Positions 23,031-26,776 of a stretch of DNA of 26,776 nt are shown piece by piece (within the stretch, counting starts at the first letter, position 1; each line of letters begins with the position of its first letter). Both the position numbers and the translations under genes were made by a program. The DNA comes from Acholeplasmatales bacterium (GTDB taxonomy: Bacteria > Bacillota_I > Bacilli_A > ML615J-28 > CAG-313), in the NCBI GenBank assembly GCA_003539625.1, contig DPOU01000016.1, forward strand, positions 1 to 26,776, written 5' to 3'. The notes under the pieces were generated by a model. The model was not told where the DNA came from, searched no databases, and saw only the letters and a program-made list of their open reading frames with translations.

Positions 23031-23636
23031 ATGGAATATGGTTATGTTAGAGTATCTACTACTACGCAAAATGTTGATAGGCAGTTAGATGAAATGTTTA
23101 AACAAGGTCTTGATGAAAAACAAATTTACATTGATAAGCAGAGTGGAAAAGATTTTGAAAGACCTAATTATCAAAAGATGAAAAAAAGATTGAAAGAAAA
23201 TGACTTATTAATTATCAAATCAATTGATCGCTTGGGGAGAAATTATGAGATGATTATTGAAGAATGGTCTAGTATTACCAAAGATATTAAAGCAGATATT
23301 GTAGTTTTAGATTTTCCACTACTTGATACTAGAACCGATAATAAGAACTTAGTTGGCAAATTTATTAGTGATATTGTTTTACAAGTTCTTAGTTTTGTTG
23401 CCCAAAATGAGAGGGAAAATATTAGGCAACGCCAGGCTGAAGGTATCAAAATTGCTAAAGAAAAAGGAATACATATGGGTAGGCCTCCCTATCAAATTAC
23501 AAGTGATTTTATACAAGTTTTTAAAAGTTATTGTAATAAAGAAATAACTAGTGTTGGTGCCGCAAGCCTATTAAACATTAGTAGGGGTACTTTTATTAAG
23601 TATGCGAAGAGGTGTAAAAAAGAAATAGAGATTTGA
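23031..23636 (+). CDS. Serine recombinase, resolvase/invertase family
   Basis: A 201-residue site-specific recombinase. The catalytic domain has YGYVRVST (3-10) with nucleophile Ser9 and Arg7, the active-site arginines in SIDRLGRNY (64-72: Arg67, Arg70), and the long E-helix region (about 112-145, 'FVAQNERENIRQRQAEGI'). RPPY follows at 151-154, then a C-terminal helix-turn-helix (about 170-192, 'SVGAASLLNISRGTFIKYAK'). Size and layout match small resolvases and DNA invertases (Tn3/Hin/Bin3 type), not large integrases. I choose ATG 23031, since GGAGG (23018-23022) lies 8 bases before it and overlaps the alternative ATG at 23016. It is divergent from the surface operon. It may control inversion or be a resolvase remnant of a mobile element. 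Confidence 0.9.
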   Translation: MEYGYVRVSTTTQNVDRQLDEMFKQGLDEKQIYIDKQSGKDFERPNYQKMKKRLKENDLLIIKSIDRLGRNYEMIIEEWSSITKDIKADIVVLDFPLLDTRTDNKNLVGKFISDIVLQVLSFVAQNERENIRQRQAEGIKIAKEKGIHMGRPPYQITSDFIQVFKSYCNKEITSVGAASLLNISRGTFIKYAKRCKKEIEI

Positions 23637-23657
23637 CTATCCATCAAATCTCTATTT
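23623..23657. terminator. Bidirectional terminator between recombinase and convergent gene
   Basis: A 14-bp perfect stem (23623-23636 with 23644-23657, AAATAGAGATTTGA and complement) and 7-base loop include the recombinase stop codon. On the minus strand it runs into TTTCTTTTTTAC, and on the plus strand into TTTTAGTATTT. It serves both the recombinase gene and the minus-strand gene ending at 23667. Confidence 0.85.
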
Positions 23658-23666
23658 TAGTATTTG

Positions 23667-24548
23667 CTAATAATAATATGGTTTAAAATATACCTTTTTC
23701 TCTTTGAAATCTATTGATGTTATTTGATATTTATATTCTTCTAATAAATCAATATTCATTATCATTAAGTAATTAAATTTATCTTTTATTGTTTCTTCAA
23801 TTTCTTCAAAAGTTAAATAGTTTCTATCATTACATATATTATCACATACTTTTGCTATGCTTTCAAATTTAGGAGTTAAAGTAGTATAGTCATTATTTTT
23901 TATAATTGGTTCAGTAGATAGAATCCAATTCCTTATGATCTCTTTTATATCATTATGGTTATTACATATTTGATAAATCGCATAAATCGAGGCTTTAAGA
24001 TTATTAATTGTATTAATCTTGTCATATTTGTTTACAATACTTATTAGTTTTTTATCTGTTAATAAATCTTTTTCAATATATTCTACTAATTCTTTATTTT
24101 CACCTATTTCAAGAATTTCACATTTAATTTCTTTTATTAGGTTTTCACCCTTTTTAACTAGTTCTAAATCTACATCTTTTTGTAATGCTAGGTTTAATAA
24201 TTTATTATCTGAAGACTGTATATCTTTTTGATATATATCTTCAAATATTTCTAAATCATTTTTCTCATCATAGCGATAAAACCTTATATCATCATAATTA
24301 TTAAGATTATTATAACCTGCTAATTGAAATTTTCCAAAACCATTATCCATAGCAATGTTTCTACAAATACTTGGATCAAGTACAAGTATTACTGTTGTGT
24401 CAGAATTATTATTAATTTCAAATAAGTTATTAATGTCGTTAATAAATTCTTGTGAGTTTTGATAGGTATATTCTTTAGTTATTAAATTATTCTTAATAAT
24501 AACTTTACTTGGATAAGTACCTTCTAATAAGTATAATCTAGCTTTCAT
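23667..24548 (-). CDS. Hypothetical cytoplasmic protein
   Basis: A 293-residue protein I do not recognise. There is no signal or membrane segment. Residues 1-100 alternate predicted strands ('VILVLDPSICR', 'FYRYDEKND'). Residues about 105-285 are Asn/Lys/Glu-rich and helical, ending in strand-like 'YQITSIDFKEKKVYFKPYYY'. ATG is preceded by AGGTGA at 7 bases and an extended -10 TGGTATAAT (hexamer 24569-24574). It is convergent with the recombinase and shares a terminator with it. Base composition is at the AT-rich extreme of the window. No function is assigned. Confidence 0.65.
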   Translation of the reverse strand: MKARLYLLEGTYPSKVIIKNNLITKEYTYQNSQEFINDINNLFEINNNSDTTVILVLDPSICRNIAMDNGFGKFQLAGYNNLNNYDDIRFYRYDEKNDLEIFEDIYQKDIQSSDNKLLNLALQKDVDLELVKKGENLIKEIKCEILEIGENKELVEYIEKDLLTDKKLISIVNKYDKINTINNLKASIYAIYQICNNHNDIKEIIRNWILSTEPIIKNNDYTTLTPKFESIAKVCDNICNDRNYLTFEEIEETIKDKFNYLMIMNIDLLEEYKYQITSIDFKEKKVYFKPYYY

Positions 24549-24568
24549 CTTTTATCACCTAATGATAT

Positions 24569-24574
24569 ATTATA
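24569..24574 (-). promoter_or_regulatory. Extended -10 box upstream of the hypothetical gene
   Basis: TGGTATAAT on the minus strand, about 21 bases before the ATG at 24548. The -35 candidate TTTGCT at 16 bases is weak. Confidence 0.5.
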
Positions 24575-24618
24575 CCATTATGATTTTTTTAGCAAACAAT
24601 TCATTTCAAAATATATTA

Positions 24619-24942
24619 TTAGTATAATCTAGTAGTTACTAAGTTAGTAATATCTCCAACAAGACCTTTTTTAATTACTACTATTATATGGTATGGTGCA
24701 ACAATGTCAGGAGCAATTAGTGAGATAGAAATATTCTTTAAAGTTAATTCTACTTTAGCATTTTCTGTGTTTATTTTAATATCTTCTACCGAAACTATTG
24801 TACCATACTGTATTTGAGCTGATAGAACAATTAAATCATATTTTTTGAAAAACTCATCATTATATTTATTTAAGTCTAAAGTTGAATACATATTATTTTG
24901 TTCAAGCGTTTCACTAATTTGTTCTTTAGTTTTAAAGATCCC
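24619..24942 (-). pseudogene. In-frame continuation after a TAA stop (lost C-terminal domain of the lipoprotein, or decayed gene)
   Basis: After the TAA at 24943-24945 the same minus-strand frame stays open for 107 codons. It starts GIFKTKEQISETLEQNN and contains MYSTLDLNKYNDEFFKKYDL and 'PYHIIVVIKK'. It resembles a domain common in Firmicutes secreted proteins (PrcB C-terminal-like: I-K-S/T-x-E-x-L ... Y-x-x-x-F-F-x-x-x-x-L-I-V-L). The match begins directly at the stop, before the only ATG (24891), and that ATG has no ribosome binding site. So it is more likely a piece of a longer gene cut by a nonsense mutation than a separate 90-residue gene. Readthrough or a real short gene cannot be excluded. 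Confidence 0.5.
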
Positions 24943-25575
24943 TTAATATTCAACACATAAAGATGGCGTTTCATTTCTATAGAAAAGACTACCAACATTA
25001 GATTCTTCTACGTAATATCCTTTTGTGCTTAATAAATCTTCTATTTTAGCTAATTCATAATATCCTTTTAATGTTGGTTGCCCTTTAATTATTGTACCAT
25101 TATTATTCTCATTTACCTCAACCGTCATTTCAACAAAATAAAGTTTATCGCTTGTTTCAAAAATATAATATTCGTATGATATTGCGGGCTGATTTGTCGA
25201 TAATTCAGGTTCATCTTGAATAACAGTATTATAATATGGTTCTGTGATTGTGTAATAACAAGAAGTACCTTTTTGATACACAACTAGTTCAGGTTCACAG
25301 CTATTATCAATTCTTATCCAAAACCTTAAATCTTCTTCTAAAACTTTCTTTTCAAATTTAGCATTATTATACTTTTCGTCTTTAATGGTAATAGTATATG
25401 ATTCGGGGATATTTCCGTAATGCAATGCTTTTGCGGAATAAGTTCCATCTATTTTTTCTTGTTGATTATAGTTAGGATCATTGGGGTTAGTTTCAGGATC
25501 AACGCAAATTTTGCAACTACTAATGAATAGTGCACTTAAAATGACACATAACAAAATAAATGTTTTTCTCTTCAT
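24943..25575 (-). CDS. Lipoprotein, probably truncated by an in-frame stop
   Basis: A 210-residue predicted lipoprotein: signal MKRKTFILLCVILSALFISSC with Cys21 in an ISSC lipobox, then a Pro/Asn-rich linker (CVDPETNPNDPNYNQQ) and a beta-rich domain opening with 'DGTYSAKALHYGNIPESYTI'. It ends ...SLCVEY at TAA, beyond which the frame remains open for 107 codons with protein-like content (see the following pseudogene entry). Translation signals are excellent: AGGAGG 10 bases before ATG and a TTGAAT-N17-TATAAT promoter. Expression is therefore likely, with the product shorter than the ancestral one. Function unknown. Confidence 0.65.
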   Translation of the reverse strand: MKRKTFILLCVILSALFISSCKICVDPETNPNDPNYNQQEKIDGTYSAKALHYGNIPESYTITIKDEKYNNAKFEKKVLEEDLRFWIRIDNSCEPELVVYQKGTSCYYTITEPYYNTVIQDEPELSTNQPAISYEYYIFETSDKLYFVEMTVEVNENNNGTIIKGQPTLKGYYELAKIEDLLSTKGYYVEESNVGSLFYRNETPSLCVEY

Positions 25576-25608
25576 TTTCTTTTTTCCTCCTTTTTCTTCT
25601 TTGCTAGC

Positions 25609-25637
25609 ATTATATCATTATATTTATATATATTCAA
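25609..25637 (-). promoter_or_regulatory. Sigma-A-type promoter of the lipoprotein gene
   Basis: Minus-strand TTGAAT (25632-25637), exactly 17 bases, then TATAAT (25609-25614), followed by a leader with AGGAGG. It is one of the best promoters in the window. Confidence 0.75.
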
Positions 25638-25812
25638 CCATTTATTTGAAATAATGGGAAAATCAACCACAAGTAGACTGATAGTATATGTGTATTATTG
25701 TTTATTTAAATAAAGATTAACCAGTTTTTATAAAAAATATAGTTCAATACCTCACCATGGCAATTTGAATGTTTATCATATTAATATATTTTCATAGCAT
25801 TTTATTTATTAT

Positions 25813-25841
25813 TTGAATATTAATATAAACTATGGTATAAT
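25813..25841 (+). promoter_or_regulatory. Sigma-A-type promoter with extended -10
   Basis: Plus-strand TTGAAT (25813-25818), 17-base spacer, TATAAT (25836-25841) preceded by TGG, which makes an extended -10. It drives the gene at 25898. Confidence 0.78.
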
Positions 25842-25897
25842 TGCTCTATAATTTAATATAATTATTTTAAAAATATTACTTGAGGAAATTTTTAATT

Positions 25898-26617
25898 ATG
25901 GATGAAAACAAAGAAAAGAAATTAACTTACAAAGTTGTAGGTTGGACGTGGTGGTCAAATTATGACTATATTGATGCACCATTAACAGATGATGTTATTG
26001 AAGCAGTGGCCGAAGAAATTCGTGAACATGGTTATTGCTTTGGTGGTGATGCCCATCAACGTTACGACGGGTGTGTACCTGTTTTGAATACTGGACAAGC
26101 AGTACGTTGTAGTATGCGTGAATGGGGTGGAGTAATGGCATGGGCTACTTTTAACGACCATTATTCACTAGACTATATGGGATGGTATACAAATAGTTGT
26201 ATCTATGAAGAGGACCTTAAATATCCAACCGAAGGCGTTGATGAAAATTTATTCACGCATCCTCATTACTTTAAAACAGGAATTACTGATAATAGATTTG
26301 AAAAGCTTAAAAACGAAGGCAAAGTTATCGATGTAATAGCAAGTTATGATGAACTTTGTAACATCGATGTAAGTGATATTGGTGTATTATGGGCTTATAA
26401 TAGTACCGTTTATGAGGTAGTATATGGACAAATAACAAAGATCACTAGATTCAATAGTCCTAAAGAATTTATTAATAGTGACCTTTTTAAAGAAACAGAT
26501 CTTGTTGGTCTAAAAGGTGAAGAACTTATGGAAGCAATTAATAGTTCTAGAAATCATGTACCTGTAACAGATGAAGATGCTATAACTGTATATCAATATG
26601 AGCGTGTTGAGGAATAA
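25898..26617 (+). CDS. Hypothetical cytoplasmic protein with Trp-rich N-terminal domain
   Basis: A 239-residue soluble protein that I do not recognise. The N-terminal half is unusually rich in Trp, Tyr and Gly: VVGWTWWSNYDYIDAP (about 13-28), 'GYCFGGDAHQ' (about 45-54), 'GCVPVLNTGQAVRCSMREWG' (about 58-77) and 'DYMGWYTN'. The conserved-looking G-G-D-x-H and R-x-W-G clusters could line a binding or active site, but this is a guess. The C-terminal half is acidic. The frame can be extended to a TTG at 25880, but I choose ATG 25898, because GAGGA (25882-25886) lies about 11 bases before it. It has a strong extended -10 promoter and a downstream hairpin. Codon use is less AT-rich than its neighbours, which may indicate a different origin or high expression. 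Confidence 0.7.
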   Translation: MDENKEKKLTYKVVGWTWWSNYDYIDAPLTDDVIEAVAEEIREHGYCFGGDAHQRYDGCVPVLNTGQAVRCSMREWGGVMAWATFNDHYSLDYMGWYTNSCIYEEDLKYPTEGVDENLFTHPHYFKTGITDNRFEKLKNEGKVIDVIASYDELCNIDVSDIGVLWAYNSTVYEVVYGQITKITRFNSPKEFINSDLFKETDLVGLKGEELMEAINSSRNHVPVTDEDAITVYQYERVEE

Positions 26618-26630
26618 TATATGCTTTAAG

Positions 26631-26651
26631 ATGGCCTTAATATAAGGCCAT
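26631..26651 (+). terminator. Hairpin terminator after the Trp-rich protein gene
   Basis: ATGGCCTTA pairs with TAAGGCCAT across a 3-base loop, 14 bases after the TAA. The downstream TTATATATATTTATTATTAT is T-rich but broken by A, so strength is moderate. Confidence 0.6.
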
Positions 26652-26740
26652 TATATATATTTATTATTATATTATTTTTTTAGTCAGCATAAATAAACTA
26701 TATATACTGTCGATAACTTTGCAAAATGTCCAAAAAAGAT

Positions 26741-26776
26741 TTAATTATAAGCATAATCTTCAGTACGTTTATTACT
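26741..26776 (-). CDS. Possible 3' end of a minus-strand gene running off the window
   Basis: On the minus strand the last 36 bases read SNKRTEDYAYN and then TAA at 26741-26743. A second minus-strand frame is also open to 26699, so the frame cannot be decided. Eleven codons are too few to name a product. Low confidence. Confidence 0.2.
   Translation of the reverse strand, partial: SNKRTEDYAYN

Larger units (their letters stand above)
25576..25897. other. 322-base divergent intergenic region
   Basis: Between the minus-strand lipoprotein gene and the plus-strand gene at 25898. It carries one promoter in each direction (25609-25637 minus, 25813-25841 plus), both TTGAAT-N17-TATAAT. It also has a perfect but very AT-rich palindrome TTTATTTAAATAAA at 25701-25714. 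No RNA gene or riboswitch pattern is recognised in the middle section. Confidence 0.6.

Noticed and set aside
24619..24891. Independent 90-residue gene starting at 24891
   Set aside because: No ribosome binding site, and the domain-like sequence already begins 17 codons upstream, directly after the TAA of the lipoprotein gene.
1..26776. CRISPR array or tRNA/rRNA genes
   Set aside because: No regularly spaced direct repeats and no cloverleaf or conserved rRNA segments were seen while reading both strands.

Overview
The window looks like the chromosome of a low-GC Gram-positive bacterium, probably an uncultured gut or rumen member of the Bacilli (Erysipelotrichia/RF39-like). The evidence is the strong AT bias, AGGAGG-type ribosome binding sites, many lipoproteins with Cys lipoboxes, a SipW-type signal peptidase, and UGA used as a stop (for example in the recombinase gene and the gene ending at 10651). 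This placement is inference; there is no rRNA in the window.

Layout. 1-162: 3' end of an IS3-family element. 195-1343: stand-alone GyrI-like effector-binding protein, a small lipoprotein, and a 14-codon ORF behind a promoter with a 34-bp near-palindrome. 1590-4354 (minus): MATE exporter, biotin-protein ligase and lipoprotein in one operon ending in a GAAA-loop terminator. 4432-5955 (minus): ogt DNA repair methyltransferase and a Mbeg1-like alpha/beta hydrolase. 6080-22734 (minus): a closely packed 11-gene cell-surface locus. 23031-23636 (plus): a serine recombinase divergent from that locus. 23667-25575 (minus): an unknown protein and a lipoprotein whose reading frame continues past an in-frame TAA. 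25898-26617 (plus): an unrecognised protein with a clear sigma-A-like promoter.

The centre of interest is the 16.7-kb surface locus. In transcription order it encodes two paralogous small secreted proteins with TasA/CotN-like (SipW-class) signal segments, an enlarged SipW-type signal peptidase, a membrane-anchored McrB-like AAA+ ATPase, a DUF2357/McrC-like protein with a C-terminal zinc ribbon, an ABC ATPase and its ABC-2 type permease, a membrane-anchored protein with Ig-like and beta-helix-like regions, a lipoprotein with G-x-x-G-joined repeats and an InlB-type repeat, a third small SipW-class protein, and a 1524-residue protein with MBG-type domains, InlB-type repeats and a C-terminal Hint (hedgehog/intein) domain. 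Most junctions are -4 to +10 bases, so co-expression is likely; the one larger gap (126 bases, before the third small SipW-class gene) holds two hairpins.

My reading (inference) is an extracellular fibre or matrix assembly system. SipW would process the dedicated substrates, the ABC transporter and the membrane AAA+/DUF2357 pair would serve export or assembly, and the Hint protein could be self-processed at the surface. The combination of a McrBC-like pair with SipW and its substrates is not one I recognise as a described system.
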